Notes: a model not told the origin generated them from the letters alone. A stretch of 26,889 nt of DNA from Bacillota bacterium (GCA_017577895.1 PKQY01000025.1:1-26889), one strand, 5' to 3'. Positions 8,055 to 15,550 are shown, numbered from the stretch's first letter. Program-made: numbers and translations.

Positions 8055-8073
8055 GATAACGATTCTCATTATC
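8055..8073. promoter_or_regulatory. Third Fur box
   Basis: GATAACGATTCTCATTATC fits the 9-1-9 Fur consensus with two mismatches outside the centre. It overlaps the -10 of a minus-strand promoter, the same arrangement as in front of the siderophore-binding protein. Confidence 0.82.
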
Positions 8074-8096
8074 GAACAATAATTTTATAAAGTCAA
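8068..8096 (-). promoter_or_regulatory. Fur-box promoter for the small gene and ABC exporter
   Basis: On the minus strand, -35 TTGACT (8091-8096) and -10 GATAAT (8068-8073) are 17 bases apart. The ribosome site at 8007-8014 follows about 50 bases downstream. Confidence 0.75.
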
Positions 8097-8265
8097 TCCG
8101 AACGACCGTCCTTCTTCTACACTTCTTTGTTGTTCAAACAAGAAAGGTAGGATATCCTCGGAATAAGTACATTTTTAGAGACCATCTTGTTACCGACAAA
8201 GTTGGTACACATTTCACACGTCTCGAGAAAACATGGGTATGAAAGCATCTAAGGAGGCCAACCTC

Positions 8266-9333
8266 ATGGAAATCGGTATTTACACCTTTGGGGAACGGAC
8301 CGTCGACCCGGAAACGGGGCAGTTGATCAGCCCAGAAGAACGATACCGCCGTTTATTGGAAGAAATTGAATTGGCCGATCAAGTCGGACTGGACGTCTTC
8401 GGCGTCGGTGAACACCACCGGCCCGATTACGTCGTTTCGGCACCGGCGGTATTGCTGGCAGCCGCCGCTGCCCGTACGAAGCGCATTCGTTTGACCAGCG
8501 CCGTCAACGTCTTGAGTTCCGACGATCCGGTGCGGGTGTTTCAACAATTTGCCACTTTGGACTTGATTTCCCAAGGCCGGGCGGAAATCATGGTGGGACG
8601 GGGTTCGTTCATCGAATCGTTTCCCTTGTTCGGCTACGATCTGAAAGATTACGACGAACTGTTTGAAGAAAAACTGGAGTTGTTGCTCCAATTACGGGAG
8701 TCGGAACGCATCACTTGGAAAGGCAAACACCGTCCGCCCATCGACAACCGGGGCGTCTATCCCCGTCCGCTGCAAAATCCGTTGCCCGTCTGGGTCGCCG
8801 TCGGCGGCACGCCGGAATCGGCCATCCGCGCCGGCATGCTCGGCCTCCCCATGGCGTTGGCCATCATCGGCGGCCTCCCGGAACGGTTCGCTCCCTTCGC
8901 CCAATTGCATCGGAGAGCCGCGCAACAAGCGGGACATCCGGTGCCAGCCTTGAGCATCAACTCCCACGGCTTTCTCGCCGACACGTCCCAAGACGCCATG
9001 AACACGGCGTTTCCCGCCTTTAAAACCGTCATGGACCGGCTGGGGCAAGAACGGGGCTGGTCCCCCATGACCTGGGAACAATTCGAATTTTCCTGTTCGT
9101 TGCGGGGCGCCGATTTTGTCGGTAGCCCGCAGCAAGTGATCGAAAAAATCTTGTTCCAACATGAAATTTTCGGACACCAACGCTTCCTGTTGCAGTTGAC
9201 CGTCGGGACGTTGCCGCACAAAAAAGTGTTGCGGGCCATCGAGCTGCTCGGAACAGTAGTGGCCCCGGCGGTCAAAAAAGCTCTGGCCAACAATCAATCG
9301 GAAAACCAATCAAATGCCGCATCTCCTTCTTAA
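8266..9333 (+). CDS. LLM-class flavin-dependent monooxygenase (luciferase-like)
   Basis: A 355-residue single-domain protein of the bacterial luciferase superfamily, cytoplasmic, expected to use FMNH2 and oxygen. Family features include an opening MEIGIYTFGE strand, GLDVFGVGEHHRPDYVVSAP (the conserved GEHH segment near residue 45), RIRLTSAVNVLSSDDPVRVFQQFATLDLIS and GRAEIMVGRGSF. The flavin/substrate region DNRGVYPRPLQNPLPVWVA and a terminal FVGSPQQVIEKI segment follow. The start is ATG at 8266, eight bases after AAGGAGG; in-frame ATGs at 8233 and 8239 have no site. It stands alone, upstream of a strong terminator and divergent from the Fur-controlled small gene. The substrate is unknown; the YhbW-like subgroup is the nearest guess. 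Confidence 0.88.
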   Translation: MEIGIYTFGERTVDPETGQLISPEERYRRLLEEIELADQVGLDVFGVGEHHRPDYVVSAPAVLLAAAAARTKRIRLTSAVNVLSSDDPVRVFQQFATLDLISQGRAEIMVGRGSFIESFPLFGYDLKDYDELFEEKLELLLQLRESERITWKGKHRPPIDNRGVYPRPLQNPLPVWVAVGGTPESAIRAGMLGLPMALAIIGGLPERFAPFAQLHRRAAQQAGHPVPALSINSHGFLADTSQDAMNTAFPAFKTVMDRLGQERGWSPMTWEQFEFSCSLRGADFVGSPQQVIEKILFQHEIFGHQRFLLQLTVGTLPHKKVLRAIELLGTVVAPAVKKALANNQSENQSNAASPS

Positions 9334-9365
9334 ACAACCCTTTCCCTCCAACTCCAACAAAGAAG

Positions 9366-9400
9366 AAGAGCCGGCGCAAACAAAACCGGCTCTTTTCTTT
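9366..9400. terminator. Bidirectional rho-independent terminator
   Basis: AAGAGCCGG (9366-9374) pairs with CCGGCTCTT (9386-9394), followed by a T-rich tract. The A-rich flank on the other side lets it also serve the convergent uppP gene on minus. Confidence 0.8.
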
Positions 9401-9416
9401 GTGTCGAGTCATGAGA

Positions 9417-10265
9417 TTAAAAATAAACAAGCCAAATGACCAAAGCCAAGAGAATACGATAAACGGCAAACGGCAACAACTTTACCCGGGAAATGACCCG
9501 CAAAAAAAAGCCGACGGACAGCCACGCAAACACAAAGGCGCTGATGAAGCCGACGACAAAAAAGGGCAACATGTCCCATGTCATGTATTCCCAGTTTTTG
9601 AGCAACGACACGGCACTGGCCCCAAACATAATCGGAACGGCCATGATAAACGTAAAATCTGCCGCCGCCCGATGGCTCAAACCCAACAACACGCCGCCGG
9701 AGATGGTGGCACCTGAACGGGAAAAACCGGGCCACAACGACAAACATTGAAACAGCCCGATCAAAAACGCCTGTCGATACGTGACCTCGTCCACCGTCTC
9801 GGCCCGCGGACGACGCCGCTTGGCCCCGACCCGGTCCGCCACGATCATGAATACCGCACCGAAAACCAACGCCCACAACACCGTAGCTGTCGAAAACAAA
9901 TAATCGTCAATGAAATCTTTGAACACCAATCCCAAGACTCCGGCCGGCAACAACCCGACGATCACTTTGCCCAACGTCAATCGGCGCCGTCGCACGACCG
10001 AACCGGGCCGCATCGGACCGACCATCTGACGTAGTCCCAACAATTCGATGAACCGATCCCAAAAGTGGATGACCACCGCCAAGATAGAGCCCAGTTGGAT
10101 GACCACCTTGAACGTATTGGCGCCGTATTTGGTCAAAAACTGTTCCGACTGTAGCCACATGTCATCCACAATGATCATGTGCCCCGTTGAAGAAACGGGA
10201 ATGTACTCGGTCAACCCTTCCACCATGCCTAAAATGATCGCTTTCAACAACAAAATGACATCCAT
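9417..10265 (-). CDS. uppP: Undecaprenyl-diphosphatase UppP (BacA family)
   Basis: A 282-residue polytopic membrane protein that removes one phosphate from undecaprenyl pyrophosphate so the lipid carrier can be reused in wall synthesis; high activity gives bacitracin resistance. The two BacA signature motifs are present: EGLTEYIPVSSTGHM near residues 16-30, containing the catalytic glutamates and serine region, and PGFSRSGATISGG near residue 180. The start is ATG at 10265, after AAAGGAGAT. It is the second gene of a minus-strand pair behind a DedA-family gene (78-base gap), which suggests joint function in carrier recycling. A shared terminator follows at 9366-9400. Confidence 0.95.
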   Translation of the reverse strand: MDVILLLKAIILGMVEGLTEYIPVSSTGHMIIVDDMWLQSEQFLTKYGANTFKVVIQLGSILAVVIHFWDRFIELLGLRQMVGPMRPGSVVRRRRLTLGKVIVGLLPAGVLGLVFKDFIDDYLFSTATVLWALVFGAVFMIVADRVGAKRRRPRAETVDEVTYRQAFLIGLFQCLSLWPGFSRSGATISGGVLLGLSHRAAADFTFIMAVPIMFGASAVSLLKNWEYMTWDMLPFFVVGFISAFVFAWLSVGFFLRVISRVKLLPFAVYRILLALVIWLVYF

Positions 10266-10343
10266 CGTCCCCTATCTCCTTTAATAGGGATGAAACCTCG
10301 TCCTGCGTCACAAACATATGAATTCTTGAAATTGTATCCTTAC

Positions 10344-10961
10344 TCACCTATCGATATCCGAACGGCTGCGCCGCATCCACAAAACGACCAGCACCACCAT
10401 TCCCAGCCCCAGGAGCGCGTACGTCACATGGGAATAAATTTCCATATAATGGACAACCGTCTGCCACGACCGTCCCAAGGCGGCGCCTAACGTCACGAGA
10501 ACGACATTCCAAAACAGACTGCCGACGGCCGTCAACAGCAAAAACATCCCAAAAGGCATATGGGCCATGCCGGCCGGGACGGAGATTAAACTGCGCACCA
10601 GCGGCACCATTCTCCCCAACAGCACCGCCCAGTATCCGTACCGATAAAACCAGTCTTCCGCCCGCTGGACGTCCGAAGGCTTCAAACGCAACACACGACC
10701 CCAGCGCTGGACGAACTGTAGCAAACGGGACGTATCCACCAGCCGACCGATCCAATAAAGAAGTACCGCTCCGGCCAGCGATCCGCCCGTCGCCGCCAGC
10801 ACAACCCCGGGCACGGTCATGCTCGTATACGTCGTCATGAAACCGCCAAAGGTCAAAATGACTTCCGACGGAATGGGCGGAAACACATTCTCAATGGCAA
10901 TGAGCAACAACACCCCGAAATATCCGTACTGCTCCATCCAGTCCACAATCCAATGTTCCAT
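10344..10961 (-). CDS. DedA (VTT-domain) family membrane protein
   Basis: A 205-residue membrane protein of the DedA family. Motifs are the N-terminal IENVFPPIPSEVILTFGGF, the GGSLAGAVLLYWIGRL segment, and the central RMVPLVRSLISVPAGMAHMPF with the conserved arginines and the re-entrant loop proline/glycine pattern. A basic C-terminal tail follows. Members of this family include undecaprenyl-phosphate flippases (UptA), which return the lipid carrier to the cytoplasmic face. The gene lies directly upstream of uppP on the same strand and its promoter is visible at 10998-11026. The specific lipid cannot be told from sequence, but the neighbour makes C55-P the best guess. Confidence 0.9.
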   Translation of the reverse strand: MEHWIVDWMEQYGYFGVLLLIAIENVFPPIPSEVILTFGGFMTTYTSMTVPGVVLAATGGSLAGAVLLYWIGRLVDTSRLLQFVQRWGRVLRLKPSDVQRAEDWFYRYGYWAVLLGRMVPLVRSLISVPAGMAHMPFGMFLLLTAVGSLFWNVVLVTLGAALGRSWQTVVHYMEIYSHVTYALLGLGMVVLVVLWMRRSRSDIDR

Positions 10962-10997
10962 CGCATTCCCTCAACCGAATTCTTTTGTTTGGCACTC

Positions 10998-11026
10998 TTT
11001 ATATACATAGACAAGCGGAGCCACAA
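10998..11026 (-). promoter_or_regulatory. Promoter of dedA-uppP
   Basis: On the minus strand, -35 TTGTGG (11021-11026) and -10 TATAAA (10998-11003) have 17-base spacing, about 37 bases before the dedA start codon. Confidence 0.55.
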
Positions 11027-11061
11027 CTAGAACTATAGCAAAAAACTGTCATGACGAAAAC

Positions 11062-11100
11062 AAAAAAGCAACCGGTTGTACTCATGCTGCAACCGGTTGC
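11062..11100 (-). terminator. Terminator of the tRNA operon
   Basis: GCAACCGGTTG (11068-11078) and its complement within 11089-11100 form a strong hairpin. On the minus strand it is followed by a six-T run. It lies about 45 bases beyond tRNA-Cys. Confidence 0.85.
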
Positions 11101-11144
11101 CTATGTTTCTAATGTATGTATAAGCACCAATGAAATATGTACAT

Positions 11145-11218
11145 TGGAGGCGGCACCCGGATTCGAACCGGGGATGAGGGTTTTGCAGACCCGTGCCTTA
11201 CCACTTGGCTATGCCGCC
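11145..11218 (-). tRNA. tRNA-Cys (GCA)
   Basis: Complete cloverleaf on the minus strand. The acceptor GGCGGCA pairs with TGCCGCC, the anticodon loop is CTGCAAA, the T loop is TTCGAAT, and CCA is encoded (11145-11147). It is the last gene of the operon, followed by the terminator. Confidence 0.95.
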
Positions 11219-11228
11219 TGGATCAAAC

Positions 11229-11303
11229 TGGAGCGGAAGACGGGATTCGAACCCGCGACCCTCGCCTTGGCAAGGCGATGCTCTACCCCTGAGCCACTTC
11301 CGC
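11229..11303 (-). tRNA. tRNA-Gly (GCC)
   Basis: The acceptor begins GCGGAAG, the anticodon loop is TTGCCAA inside a CGCCT/AGGCG stem, the T arm is standard, and CCA is encoded. Confidence 0.95.
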
Positions 11304-11349
11304 TTGTACGAGCAAGATATGATCACTTGGTGCAATGAAGACGAGATGG

Positions 11350-11424
11350 TGGCTGGGGAGGTAGGATTCGAACCTACGAATCACGGAGCCAAAGTCCGTT
11401 GCCTTACCGCTTGGCTACTCCCCA
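11350..11424 (-). tRNA. tRNA-Gln (TTG)
   Basis: The acceptor begins TGGGGAG, the anticodon loop is CTTTGGC between ACGGA and TCCGT, and CCA is encoded. Confidence 0.95.
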
Positions 11425-11425
11425 A

Positions 11426-11502
11426 TGGGGCGATCGATGGGAGTCGAACCCATGCATGCCGGAGCCACAATCCGGTGCGTTAACCACTTCGCCACGATCG
11501 CC
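11426..11502 (-). tRNA. tRNA-His (GTG)
   Basis: The anticodon loop is TTGTGGC. An extra 5' G (the G-1 identity base) is encoded and pairs with C73, which is the tRNA-His hallmark. CCA is encoded. Confidence 0.95.
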
Positions 11503-11518
11503 ACACCAAACTTTTGAC

Positions 11519-11592
11519 TGGCAGGGGCGGCAGGAATCGAACCCACACTGGCGGTTTTGGAGACCGCTGTTCTACCATTAAACTACGCCCCT
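11519..11592 (-). tRNA. tRNA-Trp (CCA)
   Basis: The acceptor begins AGGGGCG, the anticodon loop is CTCCAAA in a GCGGT/ACCGC stem, and the 3' CCA is encoded. Confidence 0.95.
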
Positions 11593-11595
11593 GTA

Positions 11596-11671
<76 letters not shown>

Positions 11672-11680
11672 GGAAAAAAA

Positions 11681-11757
11681 TGGCGGAGCTGACGGGACTC
11701 GAACCCGCGACCTCCTGCGTGACAGGCAGGCGTGAACTCCAACTTCACCACAGCTCC
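11681..11757 (-). tRNA. tRNA-Asp (GTC)
   Basis: The acceptor begins GGAGCTG, the anticodon loop is CTGTCAC in a CCTGC/GCAGG stem, and CCA is encoded. Confidence 0.95.
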
Positions 11758-11762
11758 ACATT

Positions 11763-11838
<76 letters not shown>

Positions 11839-11850
11839 GCATTTTGAAAA

Positions 11851-11925
11851 TGGTGGACGGTACTGGGATCGAACCAGTGGCCTCTCGCGTGTGAGGCGAG
11901 CGCTCTCCCGCTGAGCTAACCGTCC
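11851..11925 (-). tRNA. tRNA-Val (CAC)
   Basis: The acceptor begins GGACGGT, the anticodon loop is CTCACAC in a CTCGC/GCGAG stem, and CCA is encoded. The CAC anticodon reads only GUG; the low-GC Bacillus trnD valine tRNA carries TAC. Confidence 0.93.
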
Positions 11926-11928
11926 ACA

Positions 11929-12003
11929 TGGTGACCCGTAGGGGATTCGAACCCCTGTTACCACCGTGAAAGGGTGGTGTCTTAACCACTTGACCAACGG
12001 GCC
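11929..12003 (-). tRNA. tRNA-Glu (TTC)
   Basis: The anticodon loop is CTTTCAC in a CCACC/GGTGG stem, the acceptor begins GGCCCGT with one G-T wobble, and CCA is encoded. Confidence 0.95.
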
Positions 12004-12019
12004 AAAATCTGAAAGTACA

Positions 12020-12113
12020 TGGCGGAGAGAGTGGGATTCGAACCCACGAGACGCTTTTTAGGCGTCTACACGATTTCCAATCGTGCTCCTTCGACCAGCT
12101 CGGACATCTCTCC
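12020..12113 (-). tRNA. tRNA-Ser (GGA)
   Basis: The anticodon loop is TTGGAAA. A long variable arm (stem GACGC/GCGTC) is typical of serine tRNAs. CCA is encoded. Confidence 0.95.
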
Positions 12114-12117
12114 AAGT

Positions 12118-12192
12118 TGGCTCCTCCGACAGGACTCGAACCTGTAACCACCCGGTTAACAGCCGGGTGCTCTACCATTGAGCTACGGAGGA
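12118..12192 (-). tRNA. tRNA-Asn (GTT)
   Basis: First gene of the tRNA operon. The acceptor begins TCCTCCG, the anticodon loop is CTGTTAA, and CCA is encoded. Confidence 0.95.
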
Positions 12193-12286
12193 ACGACATC
12201 TTTTATTGTAACATCGCTGCCTCTGGAATGCAAGGCCTTTTCTTCCTCGGCCTTGTCTTTTTTCATTTCTCCCGGAGGCAATTGGT

Positions 12287-12315
12287 ATATTAACACAGGT
12301 CTCGTGAAAGGTCAA
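12287..12315 (-). promoter_or_regulatory. Promoter of the tRNA operon
   Basis: On the minus strand, -35 TTGACC (12310-12315) and -10 TAATAT (12287-12292) are 17 bases apart, about 95 bases before tRNA-Asn. No rRNA gene lies upstream: the next gene, ygzB, is divergent, so the tRNAs are transcribed on their own. Confidence 0.75.
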
Positions 12316-12420
12316 CACCTTAAATTGTTCCAAAATCAGCCGAAAATGATAGGAAACCGCAGACCATGGGAACTGTCTGCCATCTGTGATATACTGATGA
12401 CGAAATGGAGGGTATTTGGC

Positions 12421-12771
12421 ATGCTCTTTTCAGGGAAACTGAACAAATTGCGCACCATCGCCATGTTGTTGATCTTTCTGGGCATTGGATTGATGTACGT
12501 TGGCCTGCTGTGGCGGCCCGGCCTTTACGTCTTTCTCTCCTTGGGCATTCTCATGTTCATTTTGAGCACAGCCGTCTACATTTTAGCCGGCACACTTTCC
12601 AATATGGCCCCGAAAGTCGTGTGTCCCCGTTGTCAACGCGTGACAAAAGTGGTCGGCAAGACCGACGAATGCCTCTTTTGCGGGGTCACCTTGACGTTTG
12701 ATCCGAAATACGCACCAAAAGAAGAAGAAAATGCCCCGTCCAAAACGGAGCAAGTTCCTCCTTCTTCCTAA
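12421..12771 (+). CDS. ygzB: YgzB-like small membrane protein (DUF2614 family)
   Basis: A 116-residue protein with two hydrophobic segments (about residues 12-32 and 35-60). A cytoplasmic zinc-ribbon-like part follows, with Cys pairs VCPRCQ and ECLFCG, then an acidic, disordered tail. The motif KLNKLRTIAMLLIFLGIGLMY matches Bacillus YgzB, whose role is unknown. The start is ATG at 12421, eight bases after GGAGGG; the open frame extends further upstream into the tRNA-Asn complement and is not coding there. As in Bacillus subtilis, it lies between the trnD-type cluster and perR. It converges with perR and shares a bidirectional terminator. Confidence 0.82.
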   Translation: MLFSGKLNKLRTIAMLLIFLGIGLMYVGLLWRPGLYVFLSLGILMFILSTAVYILAGTLSNMAPKVVCPRCQRVTKVVGKTDECLFCGVTLTFDPKYAPKEEENAPSKTEQVPPSS

Positions 12772-12787
12772 ACGTAAACATGTTGCC

Positions 12788-12822
12788 AAAAAGCCGCGTC
12801 AATGTTGTTTCGCGTCTTTTTT
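12788..12822. terminator. Bidirectional terminator between ygzB and perR
   Basis: AAAAAGCCGCG (12788-12798) pairs with CGCGTCTTTTT (12811-12821) with one mismatch. Each side supplies a T run on its own strand. The right half lies inside the last codons of perR. Confidence 0.7.
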
Positions 12823-13287
12823 GCTGTCACAGTCGCTGCAGATACCGTAAATTTCCAGACGATGGTCTTCCACTTTAAACCCGGTATGGGCCGCCGCTTC
12901 CCGTTCTACCTCGTCCAAATACGGATACTCAAAGTCGACAATTTTCCCGCACGATCGGCAAATAACGTGATAATGGGAGTGCTCGATGTTGGCGTCGTAA
13001 CGGCTGGACGCGTCGCCAAACGTCAGCTCAGAGACGATCCCGATATCTTTAAACACGCGCAAGTTGTTGTATACCGTCGCAACACTCATATTGGGAAACC
13101 GATCCGACAGCGCCTTGTAAATTTCGTCGGCCGTCGGATGGCTCATGGATTCGATTAAATATTCCAAGATCGCCTGACGCTGCGGCGTAATTCGCACTCC
13201 GGTCGCTTTTAACTTTTCAAACGCAGAATTGATCTGTTGCTGCCCGCGGCGCGTCGCGCCACGAGAGCTGTCTTTCTCGGGCAACAC
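12799..13287 (-). CDS. perR: Peroxide-responsive repressor PerR (Fur family)
   Basis: A 162-residue DNA-binding metalloregulator that senses peroxide by metal-catalysed oxidation of histidine and represses defence genes. The winged helix reads GVRITPQRQAILEYL to SVATVYNNLRVF. The structural zinc site is Cys110, Cys113, Cys150, Cys153. The predicted regulatory metal ligands His50, Asp98, His105, His107 and Asp118 correspond to PerR H37, D85, H91, H93, D104, and the Asp is what separates PerR from Fur. The start is GTG at 13287, seven bases after GGAGGG. A near-consensus Per box lies in its own promoter, implying autoregulation. The N-terminus is some 13 residues longer than in B. subtilis PerR. 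Confidence 0.93.
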   Translation of the reverse strand: MLPEKDSSRGATRRGQQQINSAFEKLKATGVRITPQRQAILEYLIESMSHPTADEIYKALSDRFPNMSVATVYNNLRVFKDIGIVSELTFGDASSRYDANIEHSHYHVICRSCGKIVDFEYPYLDEVEREAAAHTGFKVEDHRLEIYGICSDCDSKKDAKQH

Positions 13288-13319
13288 GTGACAACCCTCC
13301 GTTTTTAACCGTTTCGATA

Positions 13320-13334
13320 TTAGAATCATTATAA
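13320..13334. promoter_or_regulatory. Per box in the perR promoter
   Basis: TTAGAATCATTATAA differs from the PerR operator consensus (TTATAATNATTATAA) at one position. It contains the -10 hexamer of the perR promoter. Confidence 0.8.
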
Positions 13335-13356
13335 TTCAGTTTATGACATCGATCAA
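13328..13356 (-). promoter_or_regulatory. perR promoter
   Basis: On the minus strand, -35 TTGATC (13351-13356) and a perfect -10 TATAAT (13328-13333) are 17 bases apart. The -10 is embedded in the Per box. Confidence 0.72.
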
Positions 13357-13432
13357 AACGTTGTCAATAAAATGATGCTTTCCTTTTATTACTTACTTCT
13401 TCAACCATCTTGCAGGGAACTGATGTCTGTCT

Positions 13433-14086
13433 TTACGACGTCTTGATGGCCTTCATCCGCTGTTTCCCATACGGACAGTACGTCAACAACGGACATTCGG
13501 TACAACGGGGATTGCGCGCATGGCAAATGCGTCGGCCGTGCCAAATGAGCCAATGGTGCGCCTGGGACCACTTGTTTTTCGGGATACGGCGCATCAATTG
13601 CTCTTCCGTCTCCCGAACGTTGTCGCTGTTGGCCAGTCCGAGCCGGTTGGCCACCCGGAAAACGTGGGTGTCCACGGCGATGGCCGGAATGCCGAACGCG
13701 TTGCTCAAGACGACGTTGGCCGTCTTGCGGCCCACACCGGGCAACGATTCCAACGCTTCCCGATCGGCGGGTACCTGGCCGTTATATTGTTCCACCAGCA
13801 GGCGGCACGTTTGCAAAATGTGACGACTTTTGTTCCGAAACAGGCCGATGCCGCGAATTTTGGCGGCCAGTTCGTCTTCCGTCATGGTGAGAAAGCGTTC
13901 CGGCGTCGGATATTGTTGAAACAAATCGGCCGTCACTTCGTTCACCCGCTGATCGGTCGTCTGGGCGGACAAAATGGTGGCAATGAGCAGTTCAAACGGA
14001 TTGCGGTAATTCAATTCACAGCGGGCATCGGGATACATCTGTTCCAAAATCGCCAAGATCGCTTGCGTGCGGGTCGTTCGGCCCAT
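13433..14086 (-). CDS. nth: Endonuclease III (DNA glycosylase/AP lyase)
   Basis: A 217-residue base-excision repair enzyme that removes oxidised pyrimidines and cleaves at abasic sites. The helix-hairpin-helix LPGVGRKTANVVL carries catalytic Lys121. Catalytic Asp139 is in AVDTHVFRV. The 4Fe-4S cluster cysteines are 188, 195, 198 and 204 (C-x6-C-x2-C-x5-C). The start is ATG at 14086, seven bases after GGGAGGTG; an upstream in-frame start at 14119 has no site. It sits between perR and hemL, where Bacillus carries the bcp peroxiredoxin gene, so another oxidative-damage function occupies that slot. Whether PerR controls it cannot be seen; no Per box is evident directly upstream. Confidence 0.95.
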   Translation of the reverse strand: MGRTTRTQAILAILEQMYPDARCELNYRNPFELLIATILSAQTTDQRVNEVTADLFQQYPTPERFLTMTEDELAAKIRGIGLFRNKSRHILQTCRLLVEQYNGQVPADREALESLPGVGRKTANVVLSNAFGIPAIAVDTHVFRVANRLGLANSDNVRETEEQLMRRIPKNKWSQAHHWLIWHGRRICHARNPRCTECPLLTYCPYGKQRMKAIKTS

Positions 14087-14114
14087 GTACCGGCACCTCC
14101 CCTCGGACGGACAT

Positions 14115-14168
14115 CCCACTTCCTTGCTTATCTTGCCACAAATTCTTTATTTTGACAAAGCAAGTGGG
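14115..14168. repeat. Inverted repeat in the nth-hemL intergenic region
   Basis: CTTGCTT (14123-14129) pairs with AAGCAAG (14158-14164), and outer CCCA (14115-14118) pairs with TGGG (14165-14168). A TTGACA hexamer (14152-14157) lies next to the right arm and could be the hemL -35, though no good -10 follows. Function unknown. Confidence 0.4.
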
Positions 14169-14227
14169 TTCCGCAAAAAATAGAGACAGCACACCGAAAA
14201 AAATCAACGGACGGAGATGAACGAACC

Positions 14228-15550
14228 ATGACCGAGCATCATCAACACTTGTCATCGACCTTAAGACCCCGTTCTGAAGCACTCTTTCGGGAAGCAGAAC
14301 AATACATCGTCGGCGGCGTCAACAGCCCGTCCCGCTCCTTCAAGGCGGTCGGCGGCGGCATACCGGTCGTCATGGAACGGGCCCAAGGCGCATACTTTTG
14401 GGATGTGGACGGCAACCGTTACATCGACTATTTGGCCGCCTTCGGCCCCATTATCGCCGGCCACGCCCATCCGCACATCACAAAGGCCATCATCAAGGCG
14501 GCGGAAAACGGCGTCTTGTACGGCACGCCGACGCCGCTGGAGGTGGAATTCGCCAAAAAACTGCAGGCGGCCATTCCGTCTCTGGAACGCATCCGCTTTG
14601 TCAATTCCGGGACCGAGGCCGTCATGACCACCATCCGGGTGGCCCGGGCGTACACCGGCCGGACGAAGATCATCAAGTTTGACGGCTGCTACCACGGACA
14701 TTCCGATTTGGTCTTGGTGGCCGCCGGGTCCGGTCCGTCCACCATCGGCATTCCTGACAGCGCCGGTATTCCCCACGGCATCGTCGAAACGGTCATCACC
14801 GTGCCTTACAACGATCTGGACGCGTTAGAGGAAGCGTTGGACAAATGGGGCGACGACGTGGCGGCAGTGCTGGTGGAGCCCATTGTCGGCAATTTCGGCA
14901 TCGTGCCGCCGGAAGAGGGGTTTTTGGCCGGCATCAACGAATTGGCCCACCAGGCGGGAGCATTGGTCATTTACGACGAGGTCATCACCGCGTTTCGCTT
15001 CCACTACGGCGGTGTGCAAAATATGTTTGGGGTTGAGCCGGACATGACGGCCCTGGGCAAAATCATCGGCGGAGGGTTGGCCATCGGCGCCTACGGCGGC
15101 CGGCGGGACATCATGGAACAAGTGGCGCCGCTGGGTCCGGCTTATCAGGCGGGAACCATGGCCGGCAACCCCTTGTCGTTGGCCGCCGGCATGGCGTGTC
15201 TCGAACTGTTGGAAGACCCGGCGGTGTACACCAACTTCGAACGTTTGGGCGCGCGGCTGGAAAAAGGCATTCTCGAATCGGCCGAACGGCACGGCATTCC
15301 CATCACCATCAACCGGGTCGTCGGTGCGTTTACCGTGTTTTTTGGCGAACATCGGGTCCGAAACTACGAAGACGCGCAAAAAACCGACGGCCAACGGTAC
15401 GCCCGTTTCTTCCACTTAATGTTGGAGCGGGGCATCTACTTGCCGCCGTCCAAGTTCGAAGCGTGGTTTTTGACCATGGCCCACACGGATGAAGATGTCA
15501 ATCAAACCTTGGAAGCCGTAGACGAATCGTTTGCCCTTATGGCCCGTTAG
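14228..15550 (+). CDS. hemL: Glutamate-1-semialdehyde 2,1-aminomutase
   Basis: A 440-residue PLP enzyme that converts glutamate-1-semialdehyde to 5-aminolevulinate, the committed haem precursor. Landmarks are GGVNSPSRSF at the N-terminus, FVNSGTEAVM (phosphate/substrate region), DGCYHGHSD, Asp250-Glu251 of IYDEVITAFR, and the PLP-binding Lys278 in LGKIIGGG. GTMAGNPLS follows. The full family length is present. The start is ATG at 14228 behind GGAG at an 11-base gap, a weak site. No other haem genes are adjacent, so it resembles the stand-alone gsaB paralogue that Bacillus carries near perR rather than the hemAXCDBL cluster copy. Which of the two it is cannot be decided from this window. Confidence 0.93.
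   Translation: MTEHHQHLSSTLRPRSEALFREAEQYIVGGVNSPSRSFKAVGGGIPVVMERAQGAYFWDVDGNRYIDYLAAFGPIIAGHAHPHITKAIIKAAENGVLYGTPTPLEVEFAKKLQAAIPSLERIRFVNSGTEAVMTTIRVARAYTGRTKIIKFDGCYHGHSDLVLVAAGSGPSTIGIPDSAGIPHGIVETVITVPYNDLDALEEALDKWGDDVAAVLVEPIVGNFGIVPPEEGFLAGINELAHQAGALVIYDEVITAFRFHYGGVQNMFGVEPDMTALGKIIGGGLAIGAYGGRRDIMEQVAPLGPAYQAGTMAGNPLSLAAGMACLELLEDPAVYTNFERLGARLEKGILESAERHGIPITINRVVGAFTVFFGEHRVRNYEDAQKTDGQRYARFFHLMLERGIYLPPSKFEAWFLTMAHTDEDVNQTLEAVDESFALMAR

Noticed and set aside
8097..8265. Dedicated operator for the flavin monooxygenase gene
   Set aside because: Partial inverted sequences around 8190-8215 are too imperfect to call an operator, and no convincing promoter could be chosen.
12178..12420. 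Upstream in-frame extension of ygzB
   Set aside because: It starts inside the tRNA-Asn complement and crosses the tRNA promoter; the ribosome site at GGAGGG points to 12421.
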